The notes under the pieces are model-generated. The model searched no databases. It was given only the letters and a program-made list of their open reading frames with translations, and had not been told where the DNA came from. DNA of 17,199 nucleotides. Source: Geodermatophilaceae bacterium (GTDB lineage: Bacteria; Actinomycetota; Actinomycetes; Mycobacteriales; Geodermatophilaceae). The stretch spans positions 1 through 17,199 of the forward strand of contig JACCUF010000046.1 in NCBI GenBank assembly GCA_013811975.1, read 5' to 3'. Below, piece by piece: positions 7,335 to 14,898 of this stretch. Position 1 is the first letter of the stretch, and each line of letters starts with the position of its first letter. The position numbers and the translations under genes were made by a program.

Positions 7335-7403
7335 TCAGCTACGACCCCAACGACCGTTGCGACCCCAGCGACCGTTCCGACCCCAGCGACCGTTGCGACT
7401 CAT
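7335..7403 (-). CDS. Small ORF, 22-residue peptide of three RNGRWG repeats
   Basis: I do not recognise this peptide. It reads MS, then RNGRWG three times without change, then RS and TGA. It has seven arginines, three tryptophans, seven glycines and no acidic residue, so it is strongly cationic with regularly spaced Trp. The start ATG at 7403 is preceded by AGAGAGG with seven bases between, one of the better ribosome binding sites in this window. The underlying DNA is an 18-bp tandem repeat. The only two differences among the copies (CGC/CGG and CGC/CGT arginine codons) are synonymous third-base changes in this frame, as expected for selection on the peptide. The ORF lies 93 bases upstream of the GGDEF-EAL gene on the same strand. 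It could be a secreted or membrane-active peptide, a nucleic-acid-binding peptide, or a leader peptide; function is unknown and expression is unproven. Confidence 0.5.
   Translation of the reverse strand: MSRNGRWGRNGRWGRNGRWGRS
7342..7395. repeat. Three 18-bp tandem repeats coding the RNGRWG units
   Basis: Plus-strand units at 7342-7359, 7360-7377 and 7378-7395 each read CGACCCCARCGACCGTTS; they differ only at the R and S positions. The period is a multiple of three, and the copies lie wholly inside the small minus-strand ORF. Confidence 0.9.
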
Positions 7404-7740
7404 GATGTTGCCTCTCTGTGGTTACGTATGAACTCGGAGTAACTAAGCGGCGAGCAACTCGTTAGGCAGGCGGGACCACGATCTGCTCGACAACCTGCCG
7501 CGGAAGGAGGCGGGCACCCGGGTGGAGTGCCTTCCCATTCCGTGCGGACTGCCGTGGCAATCGTGCACAACCTTGCAAGAAACACCGCGCACGGCAGATC
7601 CGTTCGAACTGACGACGCGTGCCATCACCGATGGTAGGCTGAACATAGCCCTCTGTAGTAGCTTGAGCCCCAACTTGATGCGTTTGGCATCCTGTGGATG
7701 TTCTGCGCGCGCCGCGCGCTTCGGCCCGTAGGGTTCGTCT
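7404..7740. other. Intergenic region without a recognised gene
   Basis: This stretch separates the small repeat ORF (minus) from the TadG-like gene (plus) and should hold both promoters. The clearest element is TAGGCT at 7635-7640 on the plus strand, a common actinobacterial -10 form, about 100 bases before the TadG-like start. Near 7421-7443 there is a short inverted repeat, GTTAC/GTAAC. I see no convincing coding frame: the long minus-strand frame that covers it continues antisense through the TadG-like gene and has no family resemblance. No riboswitch or tRNA-like fold was recognised. Confidence 0.5.
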
Positions 7741-8205
7741 GTGTTCCGCTCAACGCCTGAAAAAAGCCAACTGCGGCAACGCTTTTCGCGTCCCGTCGAT
7801 GTCGGCTCATCGCTTCCTTTCGTCTTGCTCTGCTGGATGATCGCGGCGCTGATGACCTTCGGCGGAATCGCCGCCTCGGACGCTTTCCTCAAGCAGGTGG
7901 ACGTGCAGACCGTCTGTGACGGTGCTGCGCTCGCGGCGGCCAACGAAGTGGCGCCGGTTTCCGCCTACTCCGGGAACGGGATCGCCCTGGGGTTACCTCT
8001 TGATCAGCAGACTGCTACCCAGGCAATCGCCGACTATCTCGCGGATGGCGGCACCGACCTGGATGCCTGGGCAGCCACGACCACCGGGGTCGAAGTCACG
8101 GTGACGTGCACGCGGAACGTCCAGATCGCTTTCGGTTGGCTGTTCCTGGCCGGCGACAGCTTGAAGCGCACGGCGGTGGCCAGCGCCCAAGCCCCCACGC
8201 TCTGA
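7741..8205 (+). CDS. TadE/TadG-like pilus-assembly protein, orphan
   Basis: A 154-residue protein with one transmembrane segment near the N-terminus (about 24-47, SSLPFVLLCWMIAALMTFGG) and then an exported domain. The motif VQTVCDGAALAAANEV (55-70), directly after the hydrophobic segment, is typical of TadG/TadE-like minor pilins of the Flp (tight adherence) system in actinobacteria. Two cysteines in the exported part (C59, C123) could form a disulfide. The start is GTG 7741 with AGGG seven bases upstream (7730-7733). No other tad gene (TadA ATPase, TadB/C, Flp pilin) is in the window, so it is either an orphan subunit working with a distant locus or has another envelope role. It converges on tRNA-Tyr. 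Confidence 0.7.
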   Translation: MFRSTPEKSQLRQRFSRPVDVGSSLPFVLLCWMIAALMTFGGIAASDAFLKQVDVQTVCDGAALAAANEVAPVSAYSGNGIALGLPLDQQTATQAIADYLADGGTDLDAWAATTTGVEVTVTCTRNVQIAFGWLFLAGDSLKRTAVASAQAPTL

Positions 8206-8254
8206 GCGCGGACCCGCCGAGTCGGCGAATCCTGCCGAGACGGGTGAACAAGAG

Positions 8255-8336
8255 TGGCAGCTGTTGGGTTCGAACCAACGTAGGCGAAGCCGACGGTTTT
8301 ACAGACCGTTCCCTTTGACCGCTCGGGCAAGCTGCC
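8255..8336 (-). tRNA. tyrT: tRNA-Tyr (anticodon GTA)
   Basis: An 82-nt class II tRNA with a long variable arm reads on the minus strand: acceptor GGCAGCT/AGCTGCC, anticodon stem ACGGT/ACCGT with loop CTGTAAA (anticodon GTA), variable arm CGGCTTCGCCTACG, T-arm GGTTCGAACC, discriminator A, CCA not encoded. It sits between the TadG-like gene and yajQ. In Streptomyces a tRNA-Tyr gene close to a yajQ homologue is the integration site of the plasmid SLP1; no integrated element or duplicated 3' end is visible here. Confidence 0.97.
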
Positions 8337-8442
8337 GTGCACACCTGGTCGGGTGCCGGTAGGAGAGAGTAACGACCCTCTCGAACTACTCTGCACCCAC
8401 CGTGACCCGTTTCCCGTGCGACCACGTACGGGCCGAGCTTCC

Positions 8443-8448
8443 AGGAGG
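8443..8448 (+). promoter_or_regulatory. Ribosome binding site of yajQ
   Basis: A perfect AGGAGG ends five bases before the GTG at 8454. It settles the start of yajQ and is the strongest Shine-Dalgarno in the window. Confidence 0.9.
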
Positions 8449-8453
8449 CAATC

Positions 8454-8945
8454 GTGGCCGACCCGTCGTTCGACGTGGTGAGCAAGGTGGAGCGACAGGA
8501 GATCGACAACGCCCTGAACCAGACCGCCAAGGAACTGGCTCAACGCTTCGATTTTCGCGGGGCGAATGCCGGCATCGAGTGGGCCGGGGAGGCCGGAGTC
8601 ACGATCCAGGCCGACACCGAGGAGCGTGTGATGGCTGCGATCGAGGTCTTCAAGGAGAAGCTCATCAAACGCGGCATCTCGCTGAAGTCGCTCGAGGTCG
8701 GCGAGCCCGCCCAGTCGGGCAAGACCTATCGGGTGGCCAACACCATCGCCCAAGGCATCAATGCCGAGCAGGCCAAGAAGATCGCCAAGACGATCCGGGA
8801 CGAGGGACCCAAGGGCGTGCAGGCCCAGATACAGGGCGATCAACTCCGGGTGAGCGCCAAAAAAAAGGACCACCTACAAGAGGTCATTGCGCTGCTGAAG
8901 GGCGGTGACTTCGGGGTTGCCCTGCAGTTCACCAACTACCGCTGA
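8454..8945 (+). CDS. yajQ: YajQ-family nucleotide-binding protein (cyclic di-GMP receptor family)
   Basis: 163 residues matching the YajQ/UPF0234 family across its whole length. It has the opening MADPSFDVVSKVERQEIDNA, the block FDFRG (33-37), the central KRGISLKSLEVGEPAQSGK (about 71-90), and the closing GGDFGVALQFTNYR. The family folds as two ferredoxin-like domains and is cytoplasmic. A Xanthomonas member (XC_3703) binds cyclic di-GMP with high affinity; other members bind nucleic acid or nucleotides, so the ligand here is inferred. The GTG start has a perfect AGGAGG. Codons for KKK near residues 136-138 create a run of eight adenines, unusual in this G+C-rich DNA, but the frame is intact. 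It converges on htpX with 12 bases between the stops. The yajQ-htpX-nuo neighbourhood resembles Streptomyces. Confidence 0.95.
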   Translation: MADPSFDVVSKVERQEIDNALNQTAKELAQRFDFRGANAGIEWAGEAGVTIQADTEERVMAAIEVFKEKLIKRGISLKSLEVGEPAQSGKTYRVANTIAQGINAEQAKKIAKTIRDEGPKGVQAQIQGDQLRVSAKKKDHLQEVIALLKGGDFGVALQFTNYR

Positions 8946-8957
8946 GCACGGGCAGGG

Positions 8958-9827
8958 TCAAAGCTGACCGAGTTGGCGGGCCTGCTCTTCCAGCCGGGCG
9001 ATCCGGTGTTCCATCGGCGGATGGGTGGCGAACATCTGAGCCATGCCGCCGGCCCGGAAGGGGTTGGCGATCATCAGGTGACTGGTGGTGACCAGCCGAT
9101 CTTCCTGCGGCAGTGGCAGCGCCTTGGTTCCCTGGTCGAGCTTGCGCAGCGCCCGGGCCAGGGCCAGCGGGTCCTGGGACAGCCGGGCGCCTGAGGCGTC
9201 GGCCTGGTACTCCCGGCTGCGGCTGACCGCCATCTGCACGAGTCCGGCCGCGACCGGACCCAGGAAGACCAGCAGCAGGCTGCCCAGGGCGTTACCGCCA
9301 CCTCGGTCGCCGCGGCCACCGAACATCGCGCTGAACATCGCCATGTGCGCCAGGTAGGTGATGACGGTGGCCATCGCCCCGGCGACCGAGGAGATCAGGA
9401 TGTCGCGGTTGTAGACGTGGGACAGCTCGTGAGCCAAGACCCCACGCAACTCCTGCGGATCCAGGATCTTTACGATCCCCTCCGTCACACAGACCGCGGC
9501 ATTGCGGGGGTTACGGCCAGTGGCAAACGCGTTGGGCTGGTTGGTGGGGCTGACATACAAACGGGGCATCGGCTGATGCGCTTCAGTGGCCAATTCCCGG
9601 ACGATCGCGTACAGCCCCGGCGCTTGCGTCTGGCTGACCGGATAAGCACGCATGGCCTTGAGGGCGAGCTTGTCGGAGAAGAAGTATGCGTATCCGTTCA
9701 CGCCCAACGCGAGAACGAGGGCGATGAGCAGGCCGGAACGGCCGAAGAAGCTCCCCACCAGCAGGATCAGCCCACCCATGACGCCGAGCAGCAGAGCGGT
9801 CTTCAGCCCGTTGTTCCAGCGATGCAC
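8958..9827 (-). CDS. htpX: Membrane zinc metalloprotease HtpX (M48)
   Basis: 289 residues from GTG 9827. HtpX is a membrane protease with a cytosolic catalytic site that degrades misfolded or damaged membrane proteins. Two N-terminal membrane segments (about 10-50) are followed by the zinc motif HELSH at 133-137 (ligands H133 and H137, catalytic E134) and the third ligand E206 in SREYQADASGA. Two more hydrophobic stretches lie between them (about 145-200). The C-terminal FATHPPMEHRIARLE is typical of the family. The frame is open upstream to a TTG at 9899 that overlaps the nuoN stop. I prefer GTG 9827, because VHRWNNGLKTALLLG matches where HtpX proteins begin and the extra 24 residues are not family-like. 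It follows nuoN on the same strand, as in the Streptomyces reduced nuo cluster, so it may be read through from the nuo operon. Confidence 0.93.
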   Translation of the reverse strand: MHRWNNGLKTALLLGVMGGLILLVGSFFGRSGLLIALVLALGVNGYAYFFSDKLALKAMRAYPVSQTQAPGLYAIVRELATEAHQPMPRLYVSPTNQPNAFATGRNPRNAAVCVTEGIVKILDPQELRGVLAHELSHVYNRDILISSVAGAMATVITYLAHMAMFSAMFGGRGDRGGGNALGSLLLVFLGPVAAGLVQMAVSRSREYQADASGARLSQDPLALARALRKLDQGTKALPLPQEDRLVTTSHLMIANPFRAGGMAQMFATHPPMEHRIARLEEQARQLGQL

Positions 9828-9895
9828 GCCCTGATCAACGCCTCGTGGTGTGGCGGCGTTCCCCACCTCCGGCCACCTCTGGCCACCACCGCTGG

Positions 9896-11458
9896 TCAAC
9901 CCCCGGAGGGAGCCAGCAGGGGGGCGGCGCCGATGATCAGGTCCGGCCAGAAGCCGGCGGCCAGTGCCAGCGCCGCCAGCACCGCGACCAGGACTCCGGT
10001 CGCGGTCGATACAGATGGGCCCGGACGAGCCTGCGCGACGATTGGCGATTCGGTGCGGCCAGGCCCGGCGGTGCGGGCGAACAGGGCGGCGGCGACGCGG
10101 ACGTAATAGACGAACGCGACAACGGTATTGATAGCCACCAGGATCCCGAGCCAGCCCGCATCCCCGGTGAAGGCGGCCCGGACAACGACCACCTTGCCGA
10201 ACAGTCCGAGCAGGGCAGGTGGCAGTCCGGCCAGCCCGATGAGGAACAGGGCAAAGGCGGCTGCTATCCGCGGATGATCCCCGGCCAGCCCTCGAATCGA
10301 CTCGATCGAGGGTCCATCCCGCGCGGCGTTGTCAGTCCCGGTGCTACCCGTGATTGCGGCGATGCACGCGAAGGAACCCACCGTCATCAGTACGTACACC
10401 GCCAGGTAGGCCAGGGTGGCACCGGCGCCGGTCACCGCCTGATCGGATCGACCGGACAGCACGGCAAGGCCGACCAACAAGTAGCCGGTCTGCGCGATCC
10501 CGGACCAGGCCAGCAGCCGAACCAGGTGCTGCTGCCGCATAGCGACCAGGTTGCCCACGGTCATCGACACCGCCGCCAGCAGCGCGATCCAGGTGGCCGC
10601 CGCCGGCGCTCCGGCCGAGACAGCCGGGAGTACGGCGATCAGTCCGGCGATGCCACCGGCCTTGGAGACCGAGGACAGGTAGGCAGCGACCGGGATCGGA
10701 GCACCCTGATAGGTCGAGGGAGCCCAGACATGGAATGGGACCGCGCCGACCTTGAACGCCAATCCGGCCAGCAGCAGTACGACCGCAACGCCGGACAGCG
10801 CCAGGTCACCGACCCCGCCGCCGGCCGCCAGCGCCACGGCCAGAGCGTCGAGGTGCATGGTGCCGGTCAGCCCGTACAGGAATCCGATCCCCAACAGCAT
10901 CAGCGCCGTCGAGGTCACCGAGACCACCAGCAACGTCAGCGCGGCCTCGATGCCAGCGGTGCAGCCGCGCCGGAAGGCAACGGCCGCATACAGCGGGACG
11001 GTCAGTGTCTCCAGCCCCACGACGAGGGTGATCAGGTCGCGCGAACCGGCCACGATGACCGCACCGATCGTGGCGGCCAACAGGACCAGGCAGTATTCCC
11101 CCGCTGGCGTGACTCCGGCTCGATCAGCCCGCAGTTGGGCCAGCGCCAGGACGAGTACGGCAGCAGCGGCCAGGCACAGCAGCACGGTGAGGAACACGGC
11201 GGTTTCGCCCAGCACGTAGGCGCACCGCACAGCTTGACCCGACCCGGCCGGTGAGCAGAACGTCCCTCGTGTCGCTGTGTCGCCCCAGGCCGCGCCAGCC
11301 GCAGCACCCAGACAGGCCAGCGCCGAGATGGCCGGCAAGACCATCCGGCGAAGCCGCAGAGGCAACACCAGGTCGGCCAGCAGGATCAGGACCAGCCCGC
11401 CGACGAGCACCAGAACGGGTGTCAGCGGCGCCCACGAGATCGATTGCCCGGCACTCAT
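9896..11458 (-). CDS. nuoN: NADH-quinone oxidoreductase subunit N
   Basis: 520 residues, a multi-pass membrane subunit and one of the three antiporter-like proton pumps of complex I. Characteristic residues are visible: E150 in GLETLTVPLYA (half-channel glutamate), K236 in LAFKVGAVPFHVWAPSTYQGAP (broken-helix lysine with H243 and W245), and K266 in SSVSKAGG. About 14 hydrophobic segments cover the whole chain and the length is normal. The ATG at 11458 overlaps the nuoM stop as ATGA, indicating translational coupling. It is the last nuo gene before htpX. Confidence 0.97.
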   Translation of the reverse strand: MSAGQSISWAPLTPVLVLVGGLVLILLADLVLPLRLRRMVLPAISALACLGAAAGAAWGDTATRGTFCSPAGSGQAVRCAYVLGETAVFLTVLLCLAAAAVLVLALAQLRADRAGVTPAGEYCLVLLAATIGAVIVAGSRDLITLVVGLETLTVPLYAAVAFRRGCTAGIEAALTLLVVSVTSTALMLLGIGFLYGLTGTMHLDALAVALAAGGGVGDLALSGVAVVLLLAGLAFKVGAVPFHVWAPSTYQGAPIPVAAYLSSVSKAGGIAGLIAVLPAVSAGAPAAATWIALLAAVSMTVGNLVAMRQQHLVRLLAWSGIAQTGYLLVGLAVLSGRSDQAVTGAGATLAYLAVYVLMTVGSFACIAAITGSTGTDNAARDGPSIESIRGLAGDHPRIAAAFALFLIGLAGLPPALLGLFGKVVVVRAAFTGDAGWLGILVAINTVVAFVYYVRVAAALFARTAGPGRTESPIVAQARPGPSVSTATGVLVAVLAALALAAGFWPDLIIGAAPLLAPSGG

Positions 11459-12990
11459 CGGCTCGCCGCCACGGCCTCGACCAGGGCGCCGACCGGCCCC
11501 CCGGTCAGCCCCAGGACCAGCGCTGGGTAGAGACCAAGAGCCAGGGTCAAAAACAGCAGGGGTACGTGGACCACCCGCTCGGTCGCCCAGAGGTCAACAG
11601 GACGAATTTCCGCCTGGTCACGGTGGCCGGAGCCGGCGGCTATCGGCCCGACGACCAGCAGCCTCAACAGGCGCAGGAAGTACGCCGCGGTCATTCCGGC
11701 CCCGATCGCGGCCACGACGCCCAGGACCGTGAACAGTTCCGCTCCTAGACCGGGGTCAGGATGCAATGCGGCGAAGACGGCCATCGCCTCCCCCCAGAAT
11801 CCCGCCAGACCGGGCAGCCCCAGGCTTGCCACGCAGGCGACGACCATCGCAAAACCCAAGCGGGGTAAGCGCGCCCACAGACCGGAGCCCAGTTCGTCGA
11901 GCTCGCCGGTGCCGTACCGTGCCTTGACCGCGCCGACGAGGAAGAAGAGCAGACCCGTGATCAGACCGTGCGCGACATTGGCCAGCAGCGCGGCGTTGAT
12001 CCCCACCGTCGTCAGCGTCGAGATGCCCAGCAGCACAAATCCCATGTGACCCACCGAGGAATAGGCGATCAGCCGCTTGAGATCGTTCTGGGTGAAGCAG
12101 GCCAGGGCGGCCACGACGATCCCGGTGACCGCCAGGACGGCCAGCACCGGGGCCAGCGCGCGGGCACCCTCGGGCAGGACCGGGAGCGCGATGCGGACCA
12201 ACCCGTAGGTACCCATCTTCAGCTGCACACCGGCCAGCAGCACCGAGCCGACGGTCGGCGCCTCGGTGTGCGCCGGCGGCAACCAGGTGTGCAACGGCCA
12301 CAGCGGGGACTTCACCGCGAATCCCACGAACAGGGCGCCGAAGGCGGCCACCTGTACGGCGGTCGAGATGCCGGCTCCACCGCGCTCGGAGAGTTCGACG
12401 AGGTCGAACGTGCCGGTCGAGGCGTAGATGAACACCAGGCCGATCAGCAGCGCGGCCGATCCGGTCAGGGTGTAGACCGCGAACTTCAGCGCCGCCGCCG
12501 CGGCACCCGGTCCGCCCCAGCGGCCGATCAGGAAGTACATCGGGATCAGCACGACCTCGAAAGCGGCGAAGAACAGCACGAGGTCCAGGGCCATGAACGT
12601 TCCCAGCGCGCCGACTTCGAGCAGCAGCACCAGCGAGCAGAACAACGCAGGCCGCTCCGGGCGCTCGACCCAGTTGTGCACCATGCCGAGCAGGGTCAGC
12701 AGGGCGGTGACCAGGATCAGCGGCACGCTGATTCCGTCCACGCCCAGGTGCAGCCGCACGTCAATGACGCTGAGCCAGGGCAGGTCGACCTCGTGTCGCG
12801 GATCCAGCACGGCACCCGCCGCGGCATCCGAGCTCGCGCCGCCTAGGCCCGGCAGCAGGAACAGGGCCGCCCCGAAGGTGGCGGCAGCCACCACCATGCC
12901 GAAGATCCGCGGACTCAGATCGGCGTCGCGCGGCCAGAGCGCCAGCATGATGGAACCGACCAGTGGCAGCCCGAGCACGAGGAGCGTCAT
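11455..12990 (-). CDS. nuoM: NADH-quinone oxidoreductase subunit M
   Basis: 511 residues, the middle antiporter-like proton-pumping subunit of the complex I membrane arm. Conserved charged residues lie at E145 (FAAFEVVLIPMYFLIGRWGG), K227 (FAVKSPLWPLHTWLPPAHTEAP, with H234 and H241) and K258 (AGVQLKMGTYG), which together form the proton half-channels. About 14 membrane segments. The ATG at 12990 overlaps the nuoL stop by four bases (ATGA), and its own stop overlaps nuoN in the same way. Full family length, with no defect seen. Confidence 0.98.
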   Translation of the reverse strand: MTLLVLGLPLVGSIMLALWPRDADLSPRIFGMVVAAATFGAALFLLPGLGGASSDAAAGAVLDPRHEVDLPWLSVIDVRLHLGVDGISVPLILVTALLTLLGMVHNWVERPERPALFCSLVLLLEVGALGTFMALDLVLFFAAFEVVLIPMYFLIGRWGGPGAAAAALKFAVYTLTGSAALLIGLVFIYASTGTFDLVELSERGGAGISTAVQVAAFGALFVGFAVKSPLWPLHTWLPPAHTEAPTVGSVLLAGVQLKMGTYGLVRIALPVLPEGARALAPVLAVLAVTGIVVAALACFTQNDLKRLIAYSSVGHMGFVLLGISTLTTVGINAALLANVAHGLITGLLFFLVGAVKARYGTGELDELGSGLWARLPRLGFAMVVACVASLGLPGLAGFWGEAMAVFAALHPDPGLGAELFTVLGVVAAIGAGMTAAYFLRLLRLLVVGPIAAGSGHRDQAEIRPVDLWATERVVHVPLLFLTLALGLYPALVLGLTGGPVGALVEAVAASR

Positions 12991-14879
12991 GACAGGAATG
13001 CCAGGATCGCCAGCAGGATCGTTGTGCTCAGAATCAGGCCGGTTACCGCGAGGTTGGGCAGCCGGGGATGAGCCCGGGACAGGCCGCGGCTCATGACGCT
13101 GGTGGCCTCCGCGGCACCGTCGACCAGTCCGTCGACGCCGGCCTCGTCCAGCAGGGAGACCGCGGTTGCCAAGCCTCGGTAGGGCCGCACGATCAAGGCG
13201 TCCTGGACGTCGTCGAGATAGAGCCCGCGACGCATCGCCACGGCGACACGGCTGTATGTGCGGACCGGGCTAAGGCTTGGGGGCGACCGCCAAACGAGAT
13301 ATGTCGCACCGGCGCCCACAACGATGAGTGCCGAGGCGATCACGGCTTCGATCAGGTGCGGGGCCAGCGAACCGGGCAGCGGACCCGCCCCGAGCTCAGC
13401 GGCCGAACCGGCCGTCAGCGGGGAACCCAGGTAGTCCGGAAACCATCCGATCACCGCGCCGAGCGCCATCGTGGGCACCACCAGCACCAACATCGGCCAT
13501 CGCATCCACGGTCCCGGATCGGCTCCGCAGCGTTGCTCTGGCCCGAAAAAGGTTCGCAGGAGCAGTCGGGTGGCGTAAGCGGCAGTGAGCAGGACCGTGC
13601 CGAGCATGCTGATCAACAGCGCAACGGCAACTGGTGAACTCGTGAGGACCGAGGACTGCCCGCTGGCGGCCTCCCAAGCCGCCTCCAGTACCCCGTCCTT
13701 GCTGAACCCACCGGACAGCGGTAGTACTCCGACCAGGGCCAACAAGCCCACCAGGGTGACGGCGAAGCTGATCGGCATCGTGCGGCGTAATCCGCCGAGC
13801 TCGCTCATCAGCGCGGTCCCCATCTGATGCAGCACAACCCCGGCGGCCAAGAACAGCAGTGCCTTGAACGCGGCGTGCGACACCAGGTGGAAGCCGCCTT
13901 GAACGTACCCGCCAGCCGCCAAGGCGCCTGTCATGTAGCCGAGTTGACTGATCGTCGACCACGCCAGAACCCGCTTGATATCGTCCTGGGCAAGCGCGCA
14001 CAGGGCACCGAGGACCATCGTGATCGCGGCGCTGACTGCCAGGACCGTGAGCGTGCCGGGTGCGGCCACGAACACTGGGTACAGGCGCATTACGACGAAC
14101 ACTCCCGCCGCGACCATCGTCGCCGCATGGATCAATGCGCTGATCGGCGTCGGGCCCGCCATGGCGTCGGGAAGCCAAGTGTGCAGGGGGAATTGGGCGC
14201 TCTTACCCGCCACGCCGAGCAGCAGGAGGAGCGTTGCGACAGTCAGCGTTGCCGGGTCGATCGAGCCCGCGGCTGCGACGATGCCGCTGATCCGGAACGT
14301 GCCGGCAGCGCCGCCTAGCAGCAGCACGCCAAGCAGGAAGCCGATGTCCCCTGCCCGGGTGACCAGAAACGCCTTGACTGCCGCCCCCGGCGCCTCGGGC
14401 AGATGTCGATAGTGGCCGATCAAGAGGTAGGAACAAAGGCCCATCACCTCCCAGCCGACCAGAAGCGCGAGCAGGTCGCCGGAGACGACGACGAGCATCA
14501 TGGCTGCGGTGAACAGGGACACCTGGGCTGCGTACGTCGGATACCTCGGGTCCTTGTGCAGGTAGCCGACCGAGTAGAGCTGCACACACAGCGCGACGAC
14601 GGCCACGACGAGGACGAGTAGGCCGGTCAGGCCGTCGACCAGCACGCCGGTGGTGATGTCGATCTCCCCGAACGGCGCCAGCAGCAGGGTCGTCTCCTGT
14701 GCCAGGTTGCCGGCGGTGACGAACACGGCCATGGCGGCCACTGTGGTCATTACGGCGCCGGCCACCGCGACGGCGCGTGCGCCGCGCGTGCGCAGCCCGA
14801 GCCCCGGCAACACCCCCAGCCCTGCTGCGACGGAAGGGATGGCCACGCAACCCATCGCGGCGACCGTCGCCAAACTCAT
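12987..14879 (-). CDS. nuoL: NADH-quinone oxidoreductase subunit L
   Basis: 630 residues, the distal antiporter-like proton-pumping subunit with its long C-terminal lateral helix. E144 in VGWEVMGLCSYLLIGHY, K226 in GKSAQFPLHTWLPDAMAGPTP, and H251 in ALIHAATMVAAG are the expected channel residues. The C-terminal part (about 530-630) includes the amphipathic linker (YLDDVQDALIVRPYRGLA) and a final membrane helix. The start ATG at 14879 lacks a clear Shine-Dalgarno: the upstream bases are a 10-bp GTGGCCGCC-type direct repeat and a large inverted repeat that separates it from nuoK by 91 bases, unlike the overlapped joints elsewhere in the operon. Confidence 0.98.
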   Translation of the reverse strand: MSLATVAAMGCVAIPSVAAGLGVLPGLGLRTRGARAVAVAGAVMTTVAAMAVFVTAGNLAQETTLLLAPFGEIDITTGVLVDGLTGLLVLVVAVVALCVQLYSVGYLHKDPRYPTYAAQVSLFTAAMMLVVVSGDLLALLVGWEVMGLCSYLLIGHYRHLPEAPGAAVKAFLVTRAGDIGFLLGVLLLGGAAGTFRISGIVAAAGSIDPATLTVATLLLLLGVAGKSAQFPLHTWLPDAMAGPTPISALIHAATMVAAGVFVVMRLYPVFVAAPGTLTVLAVSAAITMVLGALCALAQDDIKRVLAWSTISQLGYMTGALAAGGYVQGGFHLVSHAAFKALLFLAAGVVLHQMGTALMSELGGLRRTMPISFAVTLVGLLALVGVLPLSGGFSKDGVLEAAWEAASGQSSVLTSSPVAVALLISMLGTVLLTAAYATRLLLRTFFGPEQRCGADPGPWMRWPMLVLVVPTMALGAVIGWFPDYLGSPLTAGSAAELGAGPLPGSLAPHLIEAVIASALIVVGAGATYLVWRSPPSLSPVRTYSRVAVAMRRGLYLDDVQDALIVRPYRGLATAVSLLDEAGVDGLVDGAAEATSVMSRGLSRAHPRLPNLAVTGLILSTTILLAILAFLS

Positions 14880-14898
14880 GAGCGTGGCCGCCCGTGGC

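Noticed and set aside
7205..7442. Plus-strand frames running through the 18-bp repeats (DPSDRC and PATVAT repeats)
   Set aside because: They start antisense to the GGDEF-EAL N-terminus without a good ribosome binding site. One of the two base differences between copies changes the amino acid in these frames (for example Asn/Ser or Cys/Ser), unlike the minus-strand frame, where both are synonymous.
7700..7720. GCGCGC-rich imperfect palindrome upstream of the TadG-like gene
   Set aside because: Simple alternating GC sequence, probably composition; no clear regulatory layout.
7443..7943. Minus-strand open frame of 166 codons in the intergenic region and antisense to the TadG-like gene
   Set aside because: It overlaps a well-supported plus-strand gene, has no family-like sequence or good ribosome binding site, and shows the Ser/Arg/Pro-rich composition of a shadow frame.
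8211..8244. Terminator between the TadG-like gene and tRNA-Tyr
   Set aside because: CGCCG-AGT-CGGCG can form a 5-bp stem, but it is short, has no T-tract on either strand, and such hairpins are common by chance in this G+C-rich DNA.
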